Assembly: GCA_000827325.1 (NCBI GenBank) | Contig: KN832883.1 | Coordinates: 569,552-633,551, forward strand | DNA from: Oidiodendron maius Zn | Taxonomy: Eukaryota; Ascomycota; Leotiomycetes; Myxotrichaceae | Direction: 5' to 3' | Length of the DNA stretch: 64,000 nucleotides | In this document: in pieces, positions 23,303 to 34,805 of the stretch | Layout: every line of letters starts with the position of its first letter | Numbering within the stretch: the first letter of the stretch is position 1 | Translations under genes and position numbers: made by a program | The notes under the pieces: model-generated | Database searches by the model: none | What the model was told of the DNA's origin: nothing | What the model saw: the letters and a program-made list of their open reading frames with translations, nothing else

Positions 23303-24596
23303 TCAAGCCTTTCCATGGGGGCTTGGTGCTGCCACCGATTCCATATTGGCCTGCACAATCCTACCCTTCTCCTCGTCGGCAACATCAAACTGGCGAGTAA
23401 CTTGGATGGTCGTGCGAGCCACGTTGGTTTTGTCCCGTTTCGACGCGCTGGCGATGAAGTGATATCTATTGCCGGGATCGTCGTCGTCAAAGCTACTGGC
23501 GGTGTTCACGCCCTTGCTAGAGAGCTTATACGACTGGCTGGGTGCAGTGTGGCCGCCTCCTGACTTCCCCAGCAGTAGATGACTGCGAGGACCGCTGGAT
23601 GGATACGGACTGCGACCGCGCAATTTGTCAAAGATGCCCATAATGGTTGGGATGCAACCGGCGATGATGACTGCATTGGCTTCACATGAGTTGAATATGA
23701 AGAGGACCACAGCGGTGCGGACAAAGTCCGTATTACGCTTCAGGTCCGCAGGTATCGTGTCAGCCTTTAAGACGGCCATGGCAAAAGCACTGTAAGCACA
23801 TTAGTCGAATTCTACTCTAGAATACATTACGAGCATACAAAACACCTGTGCTAAGCAGGAAGCAGAGGCCAATCTTCCGCTGCATCGGCATCTGTAAGCC
23901 CCAGATCATGTGTACGGGGATAACTGCGAGCGCAAGATCCATGAAGGCCAGATAGGCTGTATAAGGAACTAGTTAGCTCTGTGCATCTCTGTGAAACTAC
24001 ACATTGAGGGACTCACAAGCAACGGCGATGCCATTATACGTGACGATCTTAGGATCCCAGCATTTGCCATGTACCTCGGGGTTCCAGAGGGCTTCTGATG
24101 GTGAGCATTGGACGAAGATGAGAATGATCTCAACCAAGTCCCACACTACAGCAATGATACAGAGTACCTTAAGGAGAATGGTGCGCCATTTGGCGGGCGA
24201 CTGAAGTCGCAAAATCAGTGCTGCGACAGCCATCTTGCCGAAAACTAGAGCGGCCATAGACCAGCACTGCGAGATCCAGCTTAGGAATGCCGTGGTGACT
24301 ATATCATGATCACTCATCGGCGCATACGAAGTTCCACCGAGGTGTGAATATACTGTCCATGTTATACTCTGAGCCCAGACGAACAACTGCCAGACTGTCA
24401 GTTCATACTCATAAGAAGTGGCTAAGGGACCCACCAGTGCTATGGTCATCCAAAAGTCATCCCACCATACCCGTGCCTGATAGTTAACACGACAGTACCA
24501 TCTCAGCGCTACCATGATGGTCGATAGACTCGTCAAGGTCCAGCAGATTGGAAGCAGGATCGGGCCACGATCCGGCCCCGTATCTATTGTCGACAT
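23303..24596 (-). CDS. Seven-helix integral membrane protein (PTH11/rhodopsin-domain family)
   Basis: Three minus-strand exons, 24017..24596, 23839..23956 and 23303..23789, give 394 aa. The N-terminal part resembles the widespread fungal rhodopsin-domain proteins: LRWYCRVNYQARVWWDDFWM in loop one, FGKMAVAALILRLQSP, a cysteine-containing loop VQCSPSEALWNPEVHGKCWD, then AYLAFMDLALAVIPVHMIWG and MQRKIGLCFLLSTGVFAFAM, restored by splicing. I count about seven membrane segments, then a roughly 120-residue hydrophilic tail rich in Ser/Asp/Lys that would lie in the cytosol. Members are often found in or beside metabolite clusters and some act as surface receptors in pathogens, but most are uncharacterised. 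It is intact and lies between the PKS and the monooxygenase. Confidence 0.85.
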
Positions 24597-26491
24597 TATG
24601 GGAGAATTAGATTTGGCCGAGAACCAGTTTAACTTGTTTGAGAGAGGTCTACTCTATGCTTGTTGTCGGTCTGCAAAGCTAAATACCTCGCAATTCTGCA
24701 GAAGGATTTGAAGGCAGGTGGTGTCCGTGTTTGTCCGTCCAGCGGTGGCAGCATGAACAACTTAGCCGTTATGACAACTTGGGGCAAGAAGATATCTGAT
24801 ATATAGAGCAGCGGTGGTTGACGCCCTTCGCGAACACAAGCCCATCCGCGTATCAAAGATGCGGATCGTCCAGCCCCAGGGAGCGTTGCAAGTTAAGCGG
24901 AGAACAACCCGTACAGCGGCAGCTTGAAAGCTGACTTGGCCTGGATATGGCGTAGCGATGAGCCAGCTTTGCCAGGAGGGTGGAAGCTGCAATTAAGAAC
25001 CTTGTTGAAACATAACGCACTCTCCCGGGCTTGTGACGAGATAAATACTCCTACAAAAGAAATAAATGGAACGTCCTGGACAGACGGATGCACGACTGAA
25101 CGGTCGACCTGTATTTTGCAGCTCCAATTATCGAGTATACACGAACTCCTGTAGTGTTACGGAGTTACCAGTGGCACAGCAGGCCGACTGCAGCAGGAGG
25201 GTGGTGAAAATAAGATGCTGGCCATCCCTGTATATGCTCGAGGAGGGCCAAATATGATGAAGGTTTACTGCGGCCTGATTATCGGTCCCGGAAGGCCCCT
25301 GTAAGTGTTTGAATGCCTCTGCCCCGGGACTCAGTGGAGATATGGAACTTGGGACTGAGATATTACCCCGCGGCAGCGAAAGGGTACCGAAAGCCTCTAT
25401 CGGAGTAGTGCCTCATCATATGCGCCGCGACACGTTCAGTTAGGCTCTGGAGGTAATGCAGTTCGACTTGCTGTATCTATGCTGATTCCTTCCCGATGGT
25501 TTGCATATGTGATACATATGACCCGAAGTGCTCGCGTTATATTCCCTGACGGTATTAAGAATATCCAATGAATGAGAAAGCCGTCAGCGGGGTCATTATG
25601 TGCCGCTGGAACACTTCACGAGGTTTTCGTGCGAATGGTTGAGTATGTGCTGTGCAAGCTGGATGTCCTTGAAAAGTGGCACTAGGGTCATAAGCAATGT
25701 ACAGGCCCTCCGGTGCAGAAGACCCTTCCGTTCCACACCCCACCACGCCACATGGCCTTATCAGGGCCTCGTGGAGCTCAGACGTCGACTATCGGCAGTG
25801 TTGACACGTTCCCCATCCCGCGCGCTTGTCCAGGATAGCACGCCACATTTTCTTACAATTTCTTACAGTACAGATTTTATTCCCGAGGGTTGCAGTAGCG
25901 GGAAAGTGGCTCTGGGCGATAAAAATAGGCACGATTCAGAACCTGGCAATTACTATAGCCGAGAAGTGTTTTATCAGAAAATACTGTTCCTATCATCCTA
26001 GACTAGTGCAGTCATAATCCCATGCCAGTCATCGGTACTGGGATATTTTATTCGGTCACTGTCCAGGACGACTCTAAGACGTATGGTATTGGCGAACTAC
26101 GGGACATGCTACCTTGCAAGTTCCTCATTTGCGTCGGAAGCGAGAAGAGGGAATAACTGATACAAGTTTGGACGGATGATAAAAAAATCTGACGGCAAAT
26201 AGCTACAGCTAGCAGAGCGAAGACACACTAATTATAGTTTCAGGGACGCTACATCAAAACTTCTTCATGCTCCATTCAAGCTACAGCATACGGAATATCC
26301 CAAGGTATTAGATAACAGTATGCTTTATTGCAAGATACTCTAATATAGAAACATTACGTGACTGAAACAGTCCTGCTCTAAAGCAGGGATTAATCCGCCT
26401 TTGTTTTGGAAAGTACTCCGTCTCCATTGTTCACCAACTGCAAACTGGTTCCGGCCGTGCTCACTGTATCATCCCGCTTGAAGATTGACGC
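24597..26491. other. Long intergenic region
   Basis: Several short overlapping frames (for example 25600..26001, 133 codons) show no domain, no consistent start and no splice pattern. Nothing is supported in about 1.9 kb. It could be a site where cluster genes were lost, which is inference only. Confidence 0.45.
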
Positions 26492-27772
26492 TCACGATAT
26501 GTCGCCTCGGAGACGGTGATGCACATCCCATTTCGATGCATGGAATGACTTCTGAGCCATCCGCAGGTGTTCGTCTAGATCAATATTCCAAATCCAGTCA
26601 AAGCGATTTCGTAACTCCCTGGCAGGGTCTCTATCTCCTGTGCTGCGAAATTGATATATCGACGCTGCAGCCCTGGACTCGACAATTAATTTCTCTGTCC
26701 GGGGCCGCCGACACGAGTCAAATGCTTTAAACGCTGCTTCGATGTCCTGGCTATTGTTCACACCATTCATCAGCCTGGCCAGCACGAATGCATCCTCGAG
26801 ATCCATGCTGACTCCTGCTCCAATGTGGGGTGTCGTACAGTGTGCGGCATCTCCAGCGAGAGCAATTCTTCCTCGCCAAAAGGGAGGCAGAGGCGTTGGT
26901 AGATCGAAGCCAGCCCAGTGGTCATAGGTCTCAATGAGAGAGAGGACACGGCGCGCTGCTGCGCCAAAATGGTTGAAGTCTCCTTTCAGATTTTCTTGCG
27001 AAGATGGAATTTGCCACTTCTGATTAGGCCATTCGCCGCGAACATCATACTTGCAGCCAACAATATTGAGCACGGTACCCTGCTCAATGGGGTAAGTGAT
27101 AACGTGGGCACCATCACCCGCATAGATTTGGCCAGTCATGGCCAAAGTCTCACCAATGGTTTGGATTGCGCGGTCCATCTTAGCAAGACCGCGGTAGGAG
27201 TATATGCCGCTGTAATTTGGCTCCTGTGCATATACAAAGCGCCGAACACTGGATCGCACACCGTCACATCCAATTACTGCCGCCGCCGTGGACTTGGTGC
27301 CATCCGAAAATGAGAGTCTGACGGCACCATCAGTCTGGGTAATATTTTCGAGTCGTTTGTTAAACCGAATAGATTCCCTAGGAAGCATCTTAACAAGGAT
27401 GGAGAGGAAGGCGGCACGGCGGATACTTCGATACGCATTCCCTTCAATTGGCCAAAGCAGCTGAGCGTTGTCGGTTCTTCCATCGCGGCAATCAAGAAAC
27501 ACATCACGCTGGCTTCCGAGCCCGTTTCGTGTTGCCAGCCTGAGGAACTCTTGTTGGATGGCCGGATCTATTTTGTACATAGCCCTGACGCCATTTGGAG
27601 CGAAGGTAATACCGGCGCCAAGCTCGGAGAAGGTGTCACTGGCTTCGTATATCATGAATGGTACTCTGTATCGTTGGAGGCCGATGGCTAGGCTAAGACC
27701 CGTAAACCCCCCACCGATGATAGCGATGCAGAATTCAGCTGAGTGGCCATTGGCAGCACTTGTAGTCGCCAT
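26492..27772 (-). CDS. FAD-dependent monooxygenase, salicylate hydroxylase-like
   Basis: An intronless gene of 426 aa. I start it at MATTSAAN (27772) rather than the upstream in-frame ATG at 27877, because the FAD fold begins about 15 residues later. Group A flavoprotein hydroxylase motifs are all present: the dinucleotide-binding GGGFTGLSLAIGL near residue 20, the DG motif in GCDGVRSSVRRF, and the FAD-ribose GD motif in LAGDAAHCTTPHIGAG. Relatives hydroxylate phenolic rings, often with decarboxylation or dearomatisation of polyketides. The gene is divergent from an O-methyltransferase with 706 bp between the start codons and lies 7 kb from the aromatic PKS. I infer it could oxidise the PKS product. 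Substrate not provable from sequence. Confidence 0.9.
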   Translation of the reverse strand: MATTSAANGHSAEFCIAIIGGGFTGLSLAIGLQRYRVPFMIYEASDTFSELGAGITFAPNGVRAMYKIDPAIQQEFLRLATRNGLGSQRDVFLDCRDGRTDNAQLLWPIEGNAYRSIRRAAFLSILVKMLPRESIRFNKRLENITQTDGAVRLSFSDGTKSTAAAVIGCDGVRSSVRRFVYAQEPNYSGIYSYRGLAKMDRAIQTIGETLAMTGQIYAGDGAHVITYPIEQGTVLNIVGCKYDVRGEWPNQKWQIPSSQENLKGDFNHFGAAARRVLSLIETYDHWAGFDLPTPLPPFWRGRIALAGDAAHCTTPHIGAGVSMDLEDAFVLARLMNGVNNSQDIEAAFKAFDSCRRPRTEKLIVESRAAASIYQFRSTGDRDPARELRNRFDWIWNIDLDEHLRMAQKSFHASKWDVHHRLRGDIS

Positions 27773-28478
27773 AATGCAGTAAATAAGCTCTATCTGGAAG
27801 TATCTTTGAAAGGTTGGCTGCTCTAGGGAGGGTAATAACTGGCATTTCACCTTATACAAGGTAAAGGATTCGGACACTATATATCTAATTGGATCATAGC
27901 GTCTCTACCTTGTGATAGAAAAGGATTATTGTCCGCTTATCAGCTCATCAAGTAATAATAGCTATAAAAGAATCCCCTTCGGGTTTAAGGAAGAAAACAG
28001 AAACCCTATATTTCAGTACATATACTAATCGTACATATGTTTGATTTCAAGATATTTATAAGTGTGGGCTAGAGGGGCGTAAACAATGTGCTACAATCTG
28101 AATAATGCCAATTGCCTAATCTGTAAGGATTGTTATATCTGCTAGTATTAACTATGTGGCAAAGGGGCCCCTGATTAAGATCTTCAGGGGCTACGTCTGC
28201 TACCCCTCCTGGTCAACCAGTCGCTTCCGAATACAGGCGTCAATCCGATGGCGTAAGTAATGTAACGCAGCCACACGGACCTGGGGCGGGGCAGCTCAGG
28301 ACGGCTGTACTACCCCTAATCGACTAGATACGTCAACGGTCAAACGGGCCACATGTTAGAGCTTTATCATTGTACAGTACTTCCAAGCTTTTATGCCACT
28401 AACTCAGAGAATCAAATTTCCCTCTTTATTTTCTTGGTCAATAGTAAATCTTTGCTGATTTCGTTACCTACTCTCGTC
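27773..28478. promoter_or_regulatory. Shared divergent promoter of monooxygenase and O-methyltransferase
   Basis: 706 bp separate two divergent start codons, so both promoters lie here. It contains GC-rich stretches near 28200..28300 and a short inverted repeat around GGGGCCCCTGA and TCAGGGGC at about 28166. A common regulator for both genes is plausible but I cannot name a site. Confidence 0.5.
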
Positions 28479-29991
28479 ATGATGTCGACATATACTCCCC
28501 TCTCCTATAATGGAGAGGGTTATGGTTGGTCCGACTTGGACGAGCTTGCAAGCAGACTAGAAGCCCTTGTAGCTCGACCACCGGAAAGCATCGCGGAGAA
28601 TGCATCACGAAAACGACTTCTGGAAGCAATGAAACGAGCTATTCCCGAGCTCGAAACTCCAGCCGAAGCCGCGCAACGCGTCCCATACTCGGTGGGTGAG
28701 GTCTTGACCTTGCTAATGTGAGGCTAACGATAAAAGCCGTTCGAAATTATGGGAGCAAAAATTGCGTACGATCTCGACCTCTTCAATATTCTCAACCGGA
28801 GCGAAAATCCACAGTCGACATCAGCTCTTGCACAAATAACAGGAGCCGAAAAGGAATTGCTAAGTATCGATGTATTGTTGGATTTTCTGAGTTCGGAGAC
28901 TAATAAAACACAGCACGATTGCTCAAATTCTTGGCTTCTATGTCAATGATTGATGAAGTTGGAGTCGGCCTCTGGGGACCTTCAAGACTAACTGGGATAT
29001 TCACAGTGCCTACGATTGCTGCCGGGATTGCCCACCAGTACGAACCCCACTCATTGAACCACCATTGGCAGAACTAACAAGATACAGTACTGATAATCTA
29101 GGCACAGGTATACTTGCCCTGCCGGGTTATCTCAGGAGACATAACTACCGGTCGCCATCAAACATCACGGATACAGCATTCACAGACGCAAACCCTAGCG
29201 CGCCTCATATCTTTGAGTGGATGGGGAAGAATACTGAAAACTTGCGGACATTTATGCTCTGGATGGGAGCGCATCGTCTCCGTGACAAAGAATGGCTTGA
29301 TGTTTTTCCGTTCCACGATGTTGTCTGCAACGGTTTCGAGACAGGCAACACTCCGGTTTTTGTAGATGTAGGCGGGGGCATCGGTCATCAATGCAAGGTG
29401 AGTCTTCCTGAATATTTTGAGCTTGCTAACGATCCCAGGCGGTGTTGGCAAGATACCCAGAGCTGAAGGGCCGAGTTTTCCTAGAAGACGAAACAGAAAC
29501 GCTTAAAGGCGCGCTTCCAGTCCCAGGGATGGAAACTGTCGCTATGGACTTCTTTAAGACGCAGCCCATTAGAGGTAGGAACCTCGATGGTGTCTGAGAC
29601 TAGTACTAATGGAGAGCAGGTGCACGAGTTTATTATCTCCGAAGCATTCTACACGGTTAGTAGTCTCCAAACTCGCTCAAACATTAACTAATATGCAGAT
29701 TGGTCGGATTCTCCGTCTCGGATCATCCTCTCCATTATCCGGTCAGTAATGGGGCAGGAGTCAATCATCTTAATAGACGATCACGTCGTGGCAGAGCTTA
29801 AGGCTCACAAAACGGTGATGCAGATGGATATGACCATGCTGCTCGCTCTTGGGGCTGAAGAACGCACTGAACGTCGTTGGCGGCAGCTCGTTGAGTCCGT
29901 GGGACTATTCATCGACCAGATATATTGCTACGATGAACAGGGTGGTGATAGCATAATCGTAGTCAAGAGAAAGAAGGGTCTTTCTGAGTAG
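28479..29991 (+). CDS. O-methyltransferase (plant-type family 2), seven exons
   Basis: Exons 28479..28691, 28737..28863, 28914..29037, 29088..29397, 29439..29574, 29620..29655 and 29699..29991 close in phase to 412 aa. At first sight the locus looks broken, but each apparent stop falls in a 41-50 bp intron. Splicing restores RVPYSPFEIMGAKIAYDLDL, LLKFLASMSMIDEVGVGLWG, the SAM-binding FVDVGGGIGHQCK and RSILHDWSD, whose His is the catalytic base of this family. Exon six is only 36 bp. The enzyme would transfer a methyl group from SAM to a phenolic hydroxyl. It is divergent from an aromatic hydroxylase and near an aromatic PKS, so a tailoring role is a reasonable inference. Confidence 0.88.
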
Positions 29992-30823
29992 GGGAGGTTT
30001 AGAATCAGATGTCGCGTACAGCCTGTCGTATTTTTTGGGTTTTCATGTCAACAAAGACGTAAAGGGTTTTGATATACTAAACGGTATTAAGCCGAAAACT
30101 CAGGTACAATTTTACTTACGATCATTTTCTGGGCATTTAGAATTGAATTCTAGAGTCGGTTCTGTGCTCATCGATTCGCCAGGCATAAATGCTACAGCTT
30201 TGGTTACTTTGGCCCTTTCCTGGCCGTGGCATTAAGCCAGGCTCTATGGGGCTGTGCAGGACTCTTAATGGGCGCTAGCAGTCGACCTACGAATATCGTG
30301 CAGATCGGGGGAAGGGAGCCAACCTATGTGACTAATGAAGTGCGGTAAGGTATCCAGAGTTGATATGTGGAAGTGCTTAGTAGTAGAACCAACACAAATT
30401 TAACGCCAATTTCCGTATAAGATAATGAAGCTAGAGTAAATTGCAAATGATCAATTCTAAGTGCCTATGACAATGAGCAGTGAGAACGATAGTCCCACAA
30501 TCAATATCCTTCCATTTCACAGCGTTCCAAGGCGTGCCTAACGCTGGAATTTCACAACGCACTGTATAATGTATACTTATCAGTGTATTTAAATAGCTTC
30601 TTTCACGGTAATGTCAAATCAAACCGTTATATCCATCAATTATTTCCAACAGGAAATTCACAGATCACAGCCAAATGACACATCTCGCTTACTGATTTTA
30701 TATAAATCAAGAACTGAGTCCTGCAACAATTATCTCCTTTCTCTTTTTCCATCTTCATATTAGAATTCCTAGATACACAATACTCGTTATTCAGTAGTTT
30801 CTAAACCATTGTTTTACTCCCAG
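29992..30823. other. Intergenic region
   Basis: AT-rich, with a possible promoter and 5' part of the F-box gene near the right end. No other feature supported. Confidence 0.4.
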
Positions 30824-31473
30824 GTCCTGACACCATCTGCTGCGCTACCTCTTCTACGTGGCCATGACGGAAGGAGGGGGATACATCCCGTCTGGCAAAA
30901 TTACGACGTCCAGTGCTTGATCTTCGGGCATCTCAAGCCACAATATCTTGCTCAACTTGCCCAAACTTGCAAGTACTTCTTTGAAATAGCATCCGATGAA
31001 CTATGGAAAAGATTAACCTCCATTTCGCCACTTCTGTCCTGTCTCCCTCTAGATTTTTTACGTCGCGAGCTTCGAGCAAAAGATATCCAACGCTTTACTT
31101 TTTACGGGCTCAAGGTTTAAAAGGTGCGAGTGGAAAGTAAGTCGTCGAAAGAGTTATTCATTTACTAGCTCAATTTTGCTCCAAGAAGGCCTTAGAAAAA
31201 AATATTGCTCAGAAATCATGGAGAGAAGTCTGGAAAGAAATTGCGAACTTGAGACCTGTCTCGGGTTTCTTGTCTAATCTTCGCGTTCTTCGTATTAGCA
31301 ATGTGGTCGAAGAGCTCTTGATCCCGCTCATTGGAATATCTGGGTTAAATATGGCTCAAGTATATATCAAATACATCCAAAACAGAGAGCCTGAGAGCGT
31401 TGTGCTGAGAATATTGGATCAATTCCAAGCTACCCCAAAACTAGAATACCTGTTCGTGCGAGACGCTGAGTAG
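30824..31473 (+). pseudogene. F-box protein fragment, probably broken
   Basis: The first piece encodes an F-box: HPVWQNYDVQCLIFGHLKP followed by LAQLAQTCKYFFEIASDELW, the Skp1-binding helices of SCF ubiquitin-ligase adaptors. It has no ATG in frame and begins just after a plausible acceptor (CTCCCAG at 30823), so an upstream exon is missing or unrecognised. An in-frame TAA interrupts FYGLKV before KVRVE. A second piece, from about 31190 to 31473, encodes WREVWKEIANLRPVSGF and leucine-rich sequence ending in a stop. It is much shorter than most F-box/LRR proteins. I regard it as a truncated or decaying gene. Confidence 0.5.
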
Positions 31474-31755
31474 AATCTCGTTCCGTTGAAATTAATCCAA
31501 CAATCACGTCTTAAACATCTGCGACTTGACCCTCGAATCCAGACCCGCCGGCACAATCTTTACAAACCTAGGTAGTAATGTCCTCGGTTTCTTTCTACTA
31601 TATTACACAGCAAGCAGCAGGAGGTGATACGTCCATTCTATATTCGAGGCAATAATAAATAAGTTGCTCACTTCAGTGCTACAAAGTACAGTACACCGCT
31701 CAAATAGCTGCTAATGAACGAGCCAAGAAAGGTACTAGAGCAAGACCCTTAAGGT

Positions 31756-34080
31756 TCAAGCCTTCGAACCCTTCACCTCAGTGGCGTCCTTCTCTGGATC
31801 ATCTACGTCAAGTTTGCCCTTAGTTTCCACCGTGACGTCCGCAGGTTTGGTCCGCACAACGTTAATGGAGGCCGAAGTCTTGTGGCAAAAAACCCTCAAA
31901 CTCACCACCAACGGCGCATTCCAAGGATCCTCTGGCTTATCGCTATTAGCGGCCTGGTCAGTGGCAGCAGAGTCACCACTGTCAGCCTGAGGGGCATCAT
32001 CGGCGCCAAATGACCCGCCCATTGGGGCTACACCAGGCGCAGCGTCAGAAGTAGACGTTTGTGCCGCGGCAGGAGTGGTGTCTACAGCTGCAACCTGCAC
32101 AAAATCCCCTGTACTCTTTTCGGCCCTTTGGTCCACCGGATCGGTCTGTCCTTTGGCGTGGGCGAGGTCGTACGAGAGCCCAATGCGAATTAGTTTATCA
32201 CGCCGGGACAGCCAGTTCTGCTTCACGACGTCTTCGACCTTCGGAAGACTAGAATCCCGAGAAGCCATAACCTGCATTTTGACCTCATACTTTCCGGGCT
32301 CGAGAGATACCTCCGCAGTTGCTGAACGATCTCCGCTGGAGTAGCCCCGTACAATATATTCACTGTCGCCAGCACTGTGGAGTCTGAAGGCGAGTTGGAA
32401 GCTGTATTGTCCTGTCAAACCTCCAAAGTAGCGAGAATCGAGCTGGGAAAGTACGATGACTGTCTGACTAGGTTCTGTAATTTCGACCTCAAAGCTGGTG
32501 TCGTTGTAGTCGCCGGACCATGGTACTTGGACAGTCGTCCAATGCTGCGAGACATTCCAGTCGGGTGTAAACAATCTTGTACGCCAAAATTGGACGTATC
32601 TCTCGAGGAAGTCGTCATACGGCATCCAGAATATTCCATCATTGCCAAATTTATAGTCGAGTTCTTTGATTGCCTCTGCTGTCCACTCCTTGGATCCATC
32701 ACTCCAGGGGCCATTCCACTCCGTCTCGCCCCAGGGGTTCTTCACCATGAGAAGGCGGTTGTTTTGGTATTCAGCAGCTCTCAAGACGGAGTAAGCATGG
32801 CCGTCCTCAATGCCTTGTCTACCCTTCTCCTCGGGATCTGGATGGCCATATTCTCTAGTGCCTGCTCCAAAGAGGAACTTTTTATTCACTTGGAGAAGAC
32901 CCTCCTTCCAGAGCAGGTCCTTATCAAGAATATCGTCAGAAACGATCTCAGTGGTAATACCACCCGTGAGATCTTCGACGCCCTCACTATATTCATAGTC
33001 AGCAGCGATAAACATAAGAGGCATACAAAACTCACCCAGGCCAACCTCCATCAATGGCATTGAAATCACCATGTGCCTTCGCGAATGCTTTCTCAATCAA
33101 AGGAACCCACGTCTCCGAAGGGTGGGCGCAGCTAGCGTAGTAGAGCGCATCCGAGTTCGACTGGAAAGTCTTGCGCCAGAGTTTTCGGGATACCTCTGGC
33201 TCTAGTCGAGAATGAGAAGAATCCCACACAGCCCGTCTCTCATCATTGCAATCATCGTAGTCTGGGGCTTTGAGATAAAGCTTGTCATCGATGACTTCAG
33301 ATACCCACTCCCCGTCACGGTGGAAAACAAAGCCGTAGACCCCGACCTTCTCGTCCCGGCATGTGTCTGGACACAATCTCTGGATCAACCGCGGGATCTC
33401 CTCATCGACGCACAGAGACCCCAGAGACGAGATGAACCAACAGTCTCCCTCCGCGCCCTGACGCATGTCTCTAACATGTGCCCCCTTGCCAACAAAAAAG
33501 TGCGGATCCTCAAAGATCCATCCCACACGTCGTGCGCAAGCGGGAATAGAAGAACCCCCAGCAGCCTCCTCAGACTGGGCCGGCTGCACATTGCCCCAGA
33601 AAATCGGTCCACCAGTCGATGTCGCCTTCTGTGTCACATCAAAAGTGATTTGGTTGCCGCCATCGTCATCAGCAGTGGCGGGGGAGTCGGACGTAGCAGT
33701 CAATGCATTCAAGCAGTAATCCATATCATCGAGATCGAAATGTGGATCGGTGTATTTCGTATTTGTCCGTCTGCATTCTGCGACGATTTGCTTGACCTTG
33801 GACTCGCATTCTCGGACCGCAGCATCATATGATTCCGTGACAGGTGTTCCCTTGATGATGCCCTGGGGCATGCGATCCGCAACTTGCTTCGTGTATAGGT
33901 CGGTAGGAAGGACGGAGGGTGCTGTGCGCAGTGTTAGTGACCACCATTCTTCCGGTTGGACTGGAGCTTACGTTTGGCGGCGCTGACGCCGGATTCACCC
34001 AGCGTGGCCTTCCAGAAGTTGTCGATAATCTCCTGGGAGGACAAGGCTGTGGTGGCTGGTGTAGCTGATGCAGCAGCCAT
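31756..34080 (-). CDS. Calpain-family cysteine protease
   Basis: Three minus-strand exons, 33972..34080, 33036..33921 and 31756..32986, join to 741 aa. The start MAAASATPATTALSS lies in exon one, and splicing restores SAAKPPSVLPTDLYTKQVAD and DGGWPGEGVEDLTGG. The C2 peptidase triad is complete: Cys197 in GAEGDCWFISSLGSL, His395 in DGHAYSVLRA and Asn415 in VKNPWGETEWNGPW. Calpains are intracellular proteases that cut a limited set of targets. After the protease core come beta-rich C2-like domains (DYNDTSFEVEITEP...) and then an acidic Ala/Asp/Ser-rich tail of low complexity. No EF hands are seen. It lies between the methyltransferase and the RiPP-like locus but is most likely a cellular protease rather than a cluster enzyme. 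Confidence 0.92.
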
Positions 34081-34805
34081 GGTTGCAGTTCTTGATAGTG
34101 ATCGGAAGTAGGTAGTTCTGAAGAAGCCTTGGGTAATAGAGTCTCGTTCTTGCTGAGGAAGTTAATCAAGACGAAGGTGGCCAGAGCTGTCAGCAAGAAG
34201 ACAAGAGGTAAGCTTGGGTTTGAGCTCCTCAATTCTATTCAAGGGGTCAGCCGCGGCTGAAGTAAGCTCTTTAGAGTTTAGTGCTGATGCACTCAGGCAC
34301 GGGCCAGGCCGCGAAGTGCGGAAACCCCCCCTTCAATTCGAGAGGACGATTGGTTCTCCTCCCCTTCTGAAAAGTATTACAGTGGTTGTGTAAACCATGA
34401 TTTAGACGGGGGAGATGGACGCATTGCAAAATTCATCAATAAGTCTGTATATGCTGTGTAGATAAAACTGTGATGGAACTTAGCCTTAAGTATTAATATT
34501 TATTGTGCGTAATAATGTTGAGTGATAAAATATTATGCTTGTAAAGTTGGTTTTCTCATGCTGCACATGAGAAACTCTCTCATCTGTCAATGACATCCAG
34601 CTATTCTAGTCTCTAAGTCAGTATCAATGCGAATCGCTACAATGCCGATGGGTTTGACCTCGGTCGGATGATCTTCGCTGACATTGTAGCGACCTTCCTA
34701 AGTGGATTTCGCCAGCATACGCCGCAATCCCGACCCAAACTAGATCCACCAATATCTATTCATTTATCAGTTCTTCCTCCGCAATGAATTTTGAGTGTGT
34801 GCTTC
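34081..34805. promoter_or_regulatory. Divergent promoter region and leader of the HxxHC membrane protein
   Basis: Shared upstream region of the calpain and the HxxHC gene. An upstream ATG at 34784 opens a 22-codon frame (34784..34849, counting its stop) that overlaps the main start at 34806 out of frame, so it could lower translation of the main product. Confidence 0.45.

Noticed and set aside
25555-26001. Frames of 63 to 133 codons in the gap before the monooxygenase
   Set aside because: Frames overlap on both strands, show no domain or splice logic, and their composition looks random.
28860-28990. Apparent frameshift in the O-methyltransferase
   Set aside because: A 50-bp intron (28864..28913) explains it and restores LLKFLASMSMIDEV in phase.
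33825-34232. 135-codon minus-strand frame starting with a membrane-like helix
   Set aside because: It overlaps the calpain exon one and intron in another frame, and the calpain model has better support.
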